Assembly (NCBI GenBank): GCA_023485645.1
Contig: JAMCZM010000035.1
Location: 1-13,128 of the forward strand
Length of the DNA: 13,128 nucleotides
Direction of reading: 5' to 3'
Source: Candidatus Martarchaeota archaeon
GTDB lineage: Archaea > Micrarchaeota > Micrarchaeia > Micrarchaeales > Micrarchaeaceae
Notes under the pieces: generated by a model
What the model was told of the DNA's origin: nothing
The model's input: only the letters and a program-made list of their open reading frames with translations
Databases searched by the model: none
Shown: in pieces, positions 5,298 to 13,102 of the stretch
Layout: the number at the start of each line of letters is the position of its first letter
Numbering within the stretch: the stretch's first letter is position 1
Program-made: the position numbers and the translations under genes

Positions 5298-6407
5298 ATG
5301 AATAATACTGTACATATAATAGGTGGAGGGAGTGCAGGTCTTATACTAGGCAAAGAGCTATCCTTAATGGGTATAAAAAATATTATATATGATTCAAAAA
5401 GAAGAATATCAGATAATTCAGCTAAGGCATCTGGAGTATTATCAAAAAGCGGTCTAGGCGCACTTGGTATTGATTATAAAGATGCGATTGTAAATGAGTT
5501 AGTTGGCGCAGAAATATATGGCAGATCAGAATCAATGCGCGTTAAATCAAATTCAATTGTAGCATATGTTTTGGATAGGGGAAGATTGGCCGAGTTATTG
5601 TATGAAAGTGCATTAAAGAGCGGCTCAGAAATAATTCTCGGCAAGCGCCTTTCGAAAACTGAAATATTATCATTAAACAATGGATCAAACATAATTGTCG
5701 GAGCAGATGGCGCGATATCTAATGTCGCCAGCACATATAAATTTCCTGAGATTAAGCATTATGTGCTTACTTATAAGGCAGAATACTCAAATGCAAATAT
5801 ATCAAATAAAAATATGGTTAGCTTGCATTTTAACAATAGCATATTAAAGAGCTTTTTTGGGTGGACAATTCCGTATTCTAAAAACAGTATAGAAGTAGGC
5901 ATTGGGATATTTTCTAATAACAAAACAAGTTCAAAGAATGCATTTGCAAAGTTTATAGAGACTGAGCGCATAAGTGGTATATTGAAAGGATCTAAATTAG
6001 GCGGTGCATATGCTAGCATTATACCTCTATCAACTAGAAAGAAAACGGTGAATGGAAATATTCTTTTAGTTGGTGATGCGGCGGGTCAGGTGAAGGCAAC
6101 AACTGGTGGTGGTATAATCTTTGGAGGTATCTGTGCAAGAATTGCTGCAAAATCAATATACGAGCATATTAGGCATGCAGCGCCGTTATCTAATTATGAA
6201 CATGAGTGGCGTAAAATGAATGGACGGGATTTGACAATGCACAAATTTTTTCATAAATATTATTCTATTTTAGGAAATACTACAATGGATATTAACATAA
6301 AAATGGCAAAGGCTCTAGGATTCGATGGGTTTTTTAGCAAGTATGGGGATATGGATAGACCTACAAAGATGCTCAAACGATTCTTTCTAAGAGGGTTTTC
6401 AGAGTAG
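5298..6407 (+). CDS. geranylgeranyl reductase family FAD-dependent oxidoreductase
   Basis: This 369-residue flavoprotein is of the type that saturates geranylgeranyl chains of archaeal membrane lipids. The N-terminal Rossmann motif is HIIGGGSAGLILG (6-18), the FAD-contacting GADGAISNV is at 135-143, and the second FAD motif LLVGDAAGQVKATTGGG is at 256-272. FGWTIP followed by SIEVGIG (187-203) matches the family's substrate-cavity motif (usually YxWxFP...VGIG). The segment that in many archaeal reductases reads KPCGG is here AKASG (42-46), without the cysteine. That variation and the Tyr/Phe changes leave the exact substrate open; other members of this flavoprotein group hydroxylate or reduce different substrates. 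Its last nine bases overlap the end of nuoN tail to tail. Residues after 290 form a helical C-terminal domain. Confidence 0.88.
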   Translation: MNNTVHIIGGGSAGLILGKELSLMGIKNIIYDSKRRISDNSAKASGVLSKSGLGALGIDYKDAIVNELVGAEIYGRSESMRVKSNSIVAYVLDRGRLAELLYESALKSGSEIILGKRLSKTEILSLNNGSNIIVGADGAISNVASTYKFPEIKHYVLTYKAEYSNANISNKNMVSLHFNNSILKSFFGWTIPYSKNSIEVGIGIFSNNKTSSKNAFAKFIETERISGILKGSKLGGAYASIIPLSTRKKTVNGNILLVGDAAGQVKATTGGGIIFGGICARIAAKSIYEHIRHAAPLSNYEHEWRKMNGRDLTMHKFFHKYYSILGNTTMDINIKMAKALGFDGFFSKYGDMDRPTKMLKRFFLRGFSE

Positions 6408-7790
6408 GAGCAGTGAGCTGGAAGCTAGCTGCGAGGCTATTATTAGCGGCGTTGGATATATACCAAATACAATTATGAGGCTGAGCGCTACTAATATGAC
6501 AAAGTAGCTGTATTTGTCTATGAATATTTTGTTCTTATTGCTTGGTTTGAATATGGCCGCAATAGTCCGTCCGTAATAATATACAGATATGATGCTATTT
6601 ATTAGGCCTATAATCGCCAATATTACTATATTTGCATTTATTGCGCTTGCAAAGAGTAAAAATTTACCATAAAAACCCATAAGTCCGGGAATGCCTATCA
6701 TTGATAGTATGAATATGGTTAAAGAGAATCCTATAAACCCATTCCTATACATCAATCCAGAATAATCATTAAGCGTTTTTATATTTCTGAATTCTAGTAG
6801 CATTATTATTGCAAAGGTTCCAATTATCATAAAAGAATGCGCAATAATCTGGAATATGCTTGCCTCAAAGCCAAATTGCGATGCGCTGGCAATTCCTATT
6901 AATATATAACCAGATTGTGATATTGCGGAGTATGCAAACATACGTTTTATATTAGTCTGTATCAATGCCATTATATTTCCGAAAAACATGGTGAGTATTG
7001 CAATGATACTAAAGAACTCTGAAAATATATACCAGTATCTTACAAAAACAATTCCAAATATTATTATTATTGCCACAAATGCAACCTTTTTATTTATTCC
7101 AGATAACATTGCGGTTATATTGCCTTGCACCTCCTCATAGATATCAGGTATCCATAAATTGAATGGAAATGCGCCTACCTCAAATAACAGGCCTATTCCA
7201 AATAATAATAATGAAAATAGCAGTATATAGTTTAATGGACCAGAGCTTATTATCGCAGCTATTGTAAATGTACTATCATAAGGTATTATAAGCGCCAATG
7301 CAACTGTTAATATTGCAATTGCGCTTCCGCTTAATATAAATAATTTTATTGCCGCTTCTACTGAATCACGTTTCTCAAATAGAACCATAAATATTGATCC
7401 TATAGACACCATTTCAATGCCAATTATTGTTATTATTAGTGATGTTGAAGTTGATACGGCAATTGCGCCAAAATATACCATGCTAATTAGTAGCGAGATA
7501 TAGTTAAATTTCATTGAATGTTTGTATGTTAATATAACTATTAATAAAAATAGAAGGGAAAAAAGCCCTATAAATAATGCAGAAAAACTATATATCGTAA
7601 ATATACTAAATGCTATAGTCTGTCCTCCAGTTACAAAGAATAATACTGCAAATATTAAATTCATTATAAGCAACACTACCTGCACTATAAATGCGGACTC
7701 TTTTTTTCTATGCAGTATTGCAAGCGCGCCAGATACTATAAGTACTATCGGTATTAAAATAAGCATATACATAAGGTTAAAATTTATCAT
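6399..7790 (-). CDS. nuoN: NADH dehydrogenase-like complex I subunit N (antiporter-like membrane subunit)
   Basis: This very hydrophobic protein has about 14 membrane helices and is one of three Mrp antiporter-like proton-channel subunits. Numbering from ATG 7788-7790 (463 residues), it keeps the helix-5 glutamate (E126 in GIEMVSIG), lysines in INKKVAF (234-235), IKRMFAYSAISQSGY (281-295) and the distal K376 in FYGKFLLF. The central helix-7 position reads FEVGAFPFNLW, with E204 where E. coli NuoN has K217 (FKLSxVPFHxW), and the following loop is YEEVQGN rather than YEGAPTP. A TTG (7797-7799) overlapping the nuoM stop would add three residues. I prefer the ATG because no ribosome binding site supports the TTG. 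Last gene of the operon; it overlaps the reductase by nine bases. Confidence 0.93.
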   Translation of the reverse strand: MINFNLMYMLILIPIVLIVSGALAILHRKKESAFIVQVVLLIMNLIFAVLFFVTGGQTIAFSIFTIYSFSALFIGLFSLLFLLIVILTYKHSMKFNYISLLISMVYFGAIAVSTSTSLIITIIGIEMVSIGSIFMVLFEKRDSVEAAIKLFILSGSAIAILTVALALIIPYDSTFTIAAIISSGPLNYILLFSLLLFGIGLLFEVGAFPFNLWIPDIYEEVQGNITAMLSGINKKVAFVAIIIIFGIVFVRYWYIFSEFFSIIAILTMFFGNIMALIQTNIKRMFAYSAISQSGYILIGIASASQFGFEASIFQIIAHSFMIIGTFAIIMLLEFRNIKTLNDYSGLMYRNGFIGFSLTIFILSMIGIPGLMGFYGKFLLFASAINANIVILAIIGLINSIISVYYYGRTIAAIFKPSNKNKIFIDKYSYFVILVALSLIIVFGIYPTPLIIASQLASSSLLLL

Positions 7791-7795
7791 TATAT

Positions 7796-9211
7796 TCAAC
7801 TTGCACTAAATATACTAAGCATTATTGATGGAAATACTCCAATAAAAATTATTGCAGCAATTATTATTATGTATGCAAAAATTCTATCACTTTCAAGACC
7901 CCTTATCGCAAGTGTTGGTTCTTTTGAGTTGAGCACTGACTTAGAAATGATTCTATAAAGATATGCGGCGATTATCATTATTGTAGCTATTGGAATTAAC
8001 GCTAGTATGCCAAAGGATTCAAATCCTGAAGTAAATATCAATATGTCCGCTATAAAAATTCCGGTTAACGGTAGTCCAGTTGCCGCAAAAACTCCGAATA
8101 TAAACGCATATGCTGTTGATGCGGAATTTTTCACGATTGCTTTAATATTATCAACGCTCCTAGATCCATACATCTGCTCAATTGTTCCTGCTGCAAGGAA
8201 TAATAAAGCAATGGATAAGCCATATGCAAACATCCCATATATTGCGCCGTAATATCCCGTAGCATTTCCAGATGTTATTCCTATTAGTATTATGGCGCTT
8301 TCGACTATACCTGTGTATGCTAACAAAACTTTTATGTCTCTACTCTTTATTGCAACAAAAACAGAATAGAATGCTGATATGGCCGCAATTATTAGTATAC
8401 TAATGCGCATGCTTTGGGTTGTATTAAACATCACAAATAACATAAATATTCCATAAAGTCCATATTTTGACAATATCCCTGATATAACTACAGATCCGCT
8501 TGTCGGTGCCTCGGCATATGCACTTCCAACCCACGAATGGAATGGAAATAACGGTATCTTTATCATAAAGGCCGTAAACATGATTGCAAATATAACAGAT
8601 CCTATAGTATATGGGATTGTGGCACTATTTGCTATTATCGTATCTATATTGAGCGAATGTGCTGGTGTATATAAATATATTAGTATTATGCCTAGAAGTA
8701 GTAATGAACTTGAAACTATAGAATACATAAGAAATCTCATAGATGCATTATTGCTTTCAGATGACCCGAATATGTTAATTAGCATGAACACTGTTATTAT
8801 ACCCATTTCCCAGAACATAAAAAATAATAACAGGTTATAAGATAAGAATAATCCTATCGAAGATAATTGAAATAACATTATTAGAAATGAAAGCCCCCTC
8901 TCTCTTTCTAGAATGGGCCTTATCGATAATAGCGCCGCAATTGATATTATCGAAGTCATAAGCATAAGTATCATAGATATAGGGGTTACAGTAAATAGCA
9001 CACGCGTATTTAACTCAGGTATATACGCCAATGATTCGCTATATGGAAGTATGTTATATACGAGTAAATTAAATATCATATGTAATATTATTGCAAATAC
9101 AACTCCAGAAAATATTAGTGCTGTTCTTCGGCATAGTGCTCTTGGGCTAATGGGCACTAGTGCAATTCCCGCAGCGAGCATTGCAAACAATATCAAAATA
9201 ATATATATCAT
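7796..9211 (-). CDS. nuoM: NADH dehydrogenase-like complex I subunit M
   Basis: This 471-residue antiporter-like proton-channel subunit has about 14 membrane helices. The helix-5 glutamate is E135 (MFWEMG), the helix-7 lysine K218 (IKIPLFPFHSW) and the helix-8 lysine K249 (LSKYGLYG), followed by AEAPTSGSV and KVLLAYTGIVESA. The distal channel residue, Glu in E. coli NuoM (FVGEFMIL), aligns with D389 in FIADILIF. Its ATG follows the nuoL stop directly (TAGATG), so translation is probably coupled. A GGTG lies nine bases before the ATG inside nuoL. The subunit sits between NuoN and NuoL in the membrane arm. Confidence 0.95.
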   Translation of the reverse strand: MIYIILILFAMLAAGIALVPISPRALCRRTALIFSGVVFAIILHMIFNLLVYNILPYSESLAYIPELNTRVLFTVTPISMILMLMTSIISIAALLSIRPILERERGLSFLIMLFQLSSIGLFLSYNLLLFFMFWEMGIITVFMLINIFGSSESNNASMRFLMYSIVSSSLLLLGIILIYLYTPAHSLNIDTIIANSATIPYTIGSVIFAIMFTAFMIKIPLFPFHSWVGSAYAEAPTSGSVVISGILSKYGLYGIFMLFVMFNTTQSMRISILIIAAISAFYSVFVAIKSRDIKVLLAYTGIVESAIILIGITSGNATGYYGAIYGMFAYGLSIALLFLAAGTIEQMYGSRSVDNIKAIVKNSASTAYAFIFGVFAATGLPLTGIFIADILIFTSGFESFGILALIPIATIMIIAAYLYRIISKSVLNSKEPTLAIRGLESDRIFAYIIIIAAIIFIGVFPSIMLSIFSAS

Positions 9212-10990
9212 CTAAAAAACACCAAAAACTACAAAACTAAAAATTATTATTAGAAATATGAACCCTATCAATGCCACAGTATAGTAGTCATTTACATTGC
9301 CATTGACAATCTTTTTTGTTCTCATGCCAAATTTATAAATATACATTCCAGATGATTGGAATGTCTTTAATATTGAATAATCTATTGTGTTAAAAAATTC
9401 GCTAAGATAAACAAATGTATTTCCAAAAATACCATAAAATTTATTTATTAACCTGCTGTTATAAGCTGCTTTATATAAGATGTTATTTTTGCTAATTTTG
9501 ATTTTAGAGCCACGCATGAAAAATACATATGCAACTAAAATGCCAATTGCTATTATTATACTATCAATTACATATGCAAACATATTCCCAAATATATTAT
9601 ATGTGCCAAATAATCCTTCGAGAAATAGCATTGTAATTGGTGCAAGTAATGCAAGAATTGCAGTTATAATTATTGGGGCGATCATTAGCCTAGATGTGTT
9701 TTTATATTTGTTATAACGCACTTTCGAAGTGCTTTTGTTTTTTAACGGTATAAACATCCATCTAAATATATACGTACTTGATAAGAGTTCAATTACTAAT
9801 AATATAAAATAAAGAATTATGCTACTTGATGAAATACCAATCATGGATTTTGCAAAAAACGATCCAAATGGAATAATACCTGCAAGGGAGATGACGCCGA
9901 TTATCGTGGTTATAAGTATTATTTTATTATCTAAAAGCCCATGTATTTTGTAGATATCTGAATTGTCATTATTTGCATTCATCATAACGCCACTATTCAT
10001 GAAAAGAAGTGCCTTGTAGAATGTTTGCACAATAAAGAGCAGCATTGCCGCAAATATATTAAAAAGTCCTAAAGCAATAAACATTAATGCCAAATCCTCC
10101 ATAGTAGAATAGGCGAGTATTCTTTTAATATGGTGTTCTGATAGTGCATTTGTAACTGCAATTATTGCAGTTATAACTCCTATAACAACAAATATGTAAT
10201 TTAGGCCTAACGACTCATATATCGGCAAAAGCAATGCAATTAAAAATACTCCTGCTTTTACCATGGTGGAAGAATGAAGAAATGCTGAAACGGGCGTTGG
10301 CGCCTCCATGGCATCTGCTAACCACTCATTGAATGGGAATTGTGCTGATTTTGTAAATGCTGCAATCATTATAAGTATCATAGGTAGGTAAAGTACGCTT
10401 TTGTTTGTGGTGTTTATAAGGCCGGATATCTCTGTTGTTCCTAATGTTGCAAAAATTATTATTATAGCTGATAAAAATAATATATCCCCAATCACTATTG
10501 TTGTTATTGATTTTCGTGCAGCTTCTTGCGCCTCCTCCTTATCATACCAGAATCCTATAAGCATGTAACTTGTTATGCCTAAAATTTCCCATGCTATAAA
10601 TATTGTTATTAAATTTTCAGAGATTGCAAAAAGCATCATCGCACTTGCAAATATTAGCATTTCAATGTAAAAGCGCCTGGTTCCATAACTCTTCCCTTTA
10701 AAATATCCTATCGAATATATCACAATAATTGGTGTCATTATTGCAACAAGCAAAAGCAGTATAATATTTAATGAATAAGTCGCAAGTGATATCCCAAAAG
10801 AGTAGCTTATAAGATTGAACCATTTATATTGTTCTAAAACATTTCTATTAAAGATTGCAATATAAATTGAAAGTAAAAGCGATGCAATGCTACCAAGTGT
10901 TGCGGACAATTTAACAACGGTCTCATTTTTGAATAATAAGATTAAGAGCGTTGCAATCAGCATTGGAAATAAAACAATAGCTATTATCAT
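9212..10990 (-). CDS. nuoL: NADH dehydrogenase-like complex I subunit L
   Basis: This 592-residue distal antiporter-like subunit has the expected length for NuoL (about 600). The proton-path residues of E. coli NuoL (E144, K229, H254, K399) have counterparts at E135 (AWEILG), K214 (TKSAQFPFNEWL), H239 (LHSSTMVKAG) and K381 (FFAKSM). MEAPTPVSAFLHSSTMVKAG is the signature loop, and IKRILAYSTMEDL (288-300) is also typical. The C-terminal 120 residues contain two polar stretches and a final membrane helix, in agreement with the lateral helix that clamps the membrane arm. It lies three bases after nuoK. Unlike NuoM and NuoN here, its key residues are all canonical. Confidence 0.96.
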   Translation of the reverse strand: MIIAIVLFPMLIATLLILLFKNETVVKLSATLGSIASLLLSIYIAIFNRNVLEQYKWFNLISYSFGISLATYSLNIILLLLVAIMTPIIVIYSIGYFKGKSYGTRRFYIEMLIFASAMMLFAISENLITIFIAWEILGITSYMLIGFWYDKEEAQEAARKSITTIVIGDILFLSAIIIIFATLGTTEISGLINTTNKSVLYLPMILIMIAAFTKSAQFPFNEWLADAMEAPTPVSAFLHSSTMVKAGVFLIALLLPIYESLGLNYIFVVIGVITAIIAVTNALSEHHIKRILAYSTMEDLALMFIALGLFNIFAAMLLFIVQTFYKALLFMNSGVMMNANNDNSDIYKIHGLLDNKIILITTIIGVISLAGIIPFGSFFAKSMIGISSSSIILYFILLVIELLSSTYIFRWMFIPLKNKSTSKVRYNKYKNTSRLMIAPIIITAILALLAPITMLFLEGLFGTYNIFGNMFAYVIDSIIIAIGILVAYVFFMRGSKIKISKNNILYKAAYNSRLINKFYGIFGNTFVYLSEFFNTIDYSILKTFQSSGMYIYKFGMRTKKIVNGNVNDYYTVALIGFIFLIIIFSFVVFGVF

Positions 10991-10993
10991 AAT

Positions 10994-11290
10994 TTAACCC
11001 TTGTATTTTGACAATTTCGAGACGTCAAGCCCATTACCAGATTTTACAAGATATCTATACAGCGCTATTGCTGCGACGAGTTCAACTGATGCGATGCTCC
11101 ATATTGAAATTAATAGTAATATTATATCGCCTCCATAAGATGAATAAAGTGTCAATCCTATAAGCGATGCTGCTATTATTATCAATTCTATTGAAAACAT
11201 TATGACTAAAAAATTTTTGCTTGTAGCGATCCCGCTTATGCCCATAGCAAGAATTGCAAACCCTACAATTATCATATATAATATTATCAT
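10994..11290 (-). CDS. nuoK: NADH dehydrogenase-like complex I subunit K
   Basis: This 98-residue protein has three membrane helices, the normal NuoK size (about 100). The two buried glutamates needed for proton transfer in E. coli (E36, E72) correspond to E35 (SIELII) and E70 (SVELVAA). Its ATG overlaps the nuoJ stop in the arrangement ATGA, so translation is coupled. NuoK and NuoJ connect the quinone-site module with the antiporter-like subunits. Confidence 0.95.
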   Translation of the reverse strand: MIILYMIIVGFAILAMGISGIATSKNFLVIMFSIELIIIAASLIGLTLYSSYGGDIILLLISIWSIASVELVAAIALYRYLVKSGNGLDVSKLSKYKG

Positions 11291-11769
11291 TCTAGCAGCC
11301 CTGGCATTTTCATTATTATTATTGCACCCAATGCGCTTGTAAAAAGCATAATAACAATTACATAAAATATGCTAATATTAAAAGTAACGTAATTAAGCAT
11401 GCTTGTAACGTCAAAAGAATAATTTACAGTACTATTTGAAATGTAACCTTTCTGTATCAAAGGGTATGCAATGGTTATGAATATTAGTATTGAAAGCAGC
11501 GCGAGCGCTGGCATATTTGTTCCATTAAATGATGGTTTTTTAACAGGAGCTACACTCACGAATATATATGTTGCAACTCCTCCAACCATTATCATAAGCT
11601 GTATTACTGCAAGTAACTGCTGGTTTAGTATTAAAAATGCTATTGCATTTATGAAGAATACGGCTGCAAGAAAGAGAGCGCCATGAATCATTTCTTTTGA
11701 GTTGAACATTGCTATTATTAGAAATATGTCTATTACGCCAATTAAAAATGAGATAATTAAGTTAAACAT
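11287..11769 (-). CDS. nuoJ: NADH dehydrogenase-like complex I subunit J
   Basis: This 160-residue protein has five predicted membrane helices, matching NuoJ (about 165-185 in other organisms). The conserved third helix is recognisable as QLMIMVGGVATYIFVSV (57-73), corresponding to the pi-bulge helix that changes conformation during turnover. A ribosome binding site GGAG/GTGA overlaps the nuoI stop, about seven bases before the ATG (11767-11769), with a four-base gap to nuoI. The stop overlaps nuoK by four bases. Confidence 0.92.
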   Translation of the reverse strand: MFNLIISFLIGVIDIFLIIAMFNSKEMIHGALFLAAVFFINAIAFLILNQQLLAVIQLMIMVGGVATYIFVSVAPVKKPSFNGTNMPALALLSILIFITIAYPLIQKGYISNSTVNYSFDVTSMLNYVTFNISIFYVIVIMLFTSALGAIIIMKMPGLLE

Positions 11770-11773
11770 ATGC

Positions 11774-12154
11774 TCACTCCATATCCTCAGGCCTTAACGC
11801 ATAATCGCGCCTATCATATCTTTCATAATCATAACTTTTTGTCAATATAAGGCATTTGGGCGGGCAGACCTCTTCGCATAATGCGCAGAATAGGCAGCGC
11901 TCTAAATTAACTAGCGGCATCTTTTTTGTCCCTTTATCTGTTTCGGTATCAACCATCGTTATAGTCTGATTGGGGCAGATGCGCTCGCATGCGCTGCAGC
12001 TAATGCATGTTTTCATATCCAATTTATGTATGCCCCTATAATTATCCTCAATCATCTCCCTTTTTTCAGGATACTCAAGTGTTGTAGGATTGTTTATAAT
12101 GGCATCAACGGATTTAATGAACGATTTTATTATTGTCATTAATGCAACCCACAT
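11774..12154 (-). CDS. nuoI: NADH dehydrogenase-like complex I iron-sulfur subunit I
   Basis: This 126-residue ferredoxin-like subunit binds two [4Fe-4S] clusters through C50-x2-C53-x2-C56-x3-C60-P and C87-x2-C90-x2-C93-x3-C97-P. The N-terminal amphipathic segment and the GIHKLDMKTCISC stretch (41-53) are typical of NuoI, which passes electrons towards NuoB and quinone. The C-terminus is polar (YERYDRRDYALRPEDME). The start at ATG 12152-12154 is ambiguous with a second Met at residue 6. It is the first gene of the operon: the next gene upstream is divergent, so nuoH and nuoA-D are not linked here. NADH-oxidising subunits E, F and G are also absent, so the electron donor is unknown. Confidence 0.95.
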   Translation of the reverse strand: MWVALMTIIKSFIKSVDAIINNPTTLEYPEKREMIEDNYRGIHKLDMKTCISCSACERICPNQTITMVDTETDKGTKKMPLVNLERCLFCALCEEVCPPKCLILTKSYDYERYDRRDYALRPEDME

Positions 12155-12196
12155 CTATAATTGCATGTTGTGTTTTTAAGGTTTGTCCTTTTATTT

Positions 12197-12205
12197 TTTA
12201 TAAAT
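12197..12205 (-). promoter_or_regulatory. TATA box of the nuoIJKLMN operon
   Basis: On the minus strand atttataaa is centred about 46 bases before the nuoI ATG. It would start transcription near 12175 and give a leader of about 20 bases. That leader contains a two-codon-plus ORF (ATG CAA TTA TAG) ending at the base before the nuoI ATG. No ribosome binding site is seen. Confidence 0.5.
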
Positions 12206-12304
12206 AATTAAAATCCACTATATTCAAATAAAAAATTTAATGTAATATTATGTCAAATGTGCCAAAACTATTTTTGTGCAATTTTCGATATTTTTATATA
12301 TGTG

Positions 12305-12369
12305 TTATAAAGATAATTTTATCTTATAAAATTTCTAAGGAAAATGTAAAATTCCGCTTTTATAAAAGC
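12305..12369. promoter_or_regulatory. inverted repeats in the nuo / pilin divergent region (possible operators)
   Basis: The 273 bases between nuoI and the pilin start hold two clear symmetric elements. TTAT-a-AAGATAA (12305-12316) pairs with TTATCTT-ATAA (12319-12329) with one bulged base. GCTTTTATAAAAGC (12356-12369) is a perfect 14-base palindrome about 20 bases upstream of the pilin TATA box. Palindromes at this position are typical of archaeal activator or repressor sites. No protein can be assigned. The rest of 12206-12304 is plain AT-rich sequence. Confidence 0.4.
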
Positions 12370-12388
12370 CACAATAGCAACAGGAATA

Positions 12389-12397
12389 TTTTTATAT
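12389..12397 (+). promoter_or_regulatory. TATA box of the pilin-like gene
   Basis: tttttatat is centred near 12393, placing initiation at about 12420. The leader would be about eight bases and contain gtgat, a partial ribosome binding site, just before ATG 12428. The TTG at 12404 lies upstream of the predicted initiation point, which is why the longer reading was not used. Confidence 0.55.
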
Positions 12398-12427
12398 CTT
12401 TCTTTGCTATATTTCCATAGTGATTAC

Positions 12428-13084
12428 ATGATAAAGAGAGGATTTAAATTACAATCCGCTATGGAATACCTTATGACCTATGGTTGGGCGATCTTGATAA
12501 TAGCAGTAGTGTTGGGAATACTGTTCCTTCTTGGAGTGTTTAATGGAACTGCATTGCTTGGAAACCACTGCCTTACAGAAGTTGGATTCAGCTGCCAGTC
12601 TGCAACATTTGGCACATCTGGAATGCTTAATATGACAATTGGTCAGGGAACTGGTCAGACTATATACATACACGCGCTCGCATGCTCATCATCCGCATCA
12701 AGTACTGGATATCCTCAATATGGATTAACTGGAGTTACTGCAAATGTGCTCGGAGCTACAGGTAATATGGGAACTGGAACTACAGTCAATGGTTATTATG
12801 TTACAAACACGACACACCCTGCAACATTGTACGAGACAATCAATGGAGCTACTGTCAACTCACTTCAAAGTTCATCACCAATACCAATAACATCCGGTTC
12901 GCAGTTTATTGTGAATCTTCCATGCTTTAACGGTCAGTCTGCAGCTAATGGAAATGATATAGCAGGACTTCCATTGGGTCAGGCATTCACTGGACAGGTA
13001 TGGATTAATTATTCATTGACACCAACAGCAAGCAACCCAATAGTGCAGCAGCTTACAACACAGTTGACAGAGAAGGCATCCTAA
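12428..13084 (+). CDS. class III signal / type IV pilin-like secreted surface protein
   Basis: The 218-residue product begins MIKRGFKLQSAMEYLM. The short basic leader, then QSAME with a glutamate at the fifth position of the mature form, then a single hydrophobic helix (YGWAILIIAVVLGILFLLGVF, residues 18-38) resembles archaeal class III signals cut by a prepilin peptidase before the Q. The usual glycine before the cut is L8 here, so processing is not certain. The external domain (40-218) is rich in S, T, G, N and Q, with four cysteines (48, 56, 86, 166) that could form two disulfides. It has N-glycosylation sequons at N39, N68, N127 and N194. Codon use and base composition are richer in GC than in its neighbours, as often seen in highly expressed surface proteins. 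ATG 12428 is chosen over TTG 12404 from promoter spacing. Function inferred: pilus or cell-surface structural subunit. Confidence 0.8.
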   Translation: MIKRGFKLQSAMEYLMTYGWAILIIAVVLGILFLLGVFNGTALLGNHCLTEVGFSCQSATFGTSGMLNMTIGQGTGQTIYIHALACSSSASSTGYPQYGLTGVTANVLGATGNMGTGTTVNGYYVTNTTHPATLYETINGATVNSLQSSSPIPITSGSQFIVNLPCFNGQSAANGNDIAGLPLGQAFTGQVWINYSLTPTASNPIVQQLTTQLTEKAS

Positions 13085-13102
13085 TATTAGGATTCCTTTT
13101 TT
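13078..13102 (+). terminator. palindrome plus T-run at the 3' end of the pilin-like gene
   Basis: ATCCTAATATTAGGAT (13078-13093) is a perfect 16-base palindrome that includes the TAA stop, followed after tcc by six T (13097-13102). Placement exactly at the stop codon and the T-run fit a terminator. The remaining bases to 13128 hold nothing recognisable. Confidence 0.55.

Noticed and set aside
12404..12427. TTG start extending the pilin-like protein by eight residues
   Set aside because: It lies only seven bases after the TATA box and before the predicted transcription start. ATG 12428 has a partial ribosome binding site and gives a normal short signal leader.
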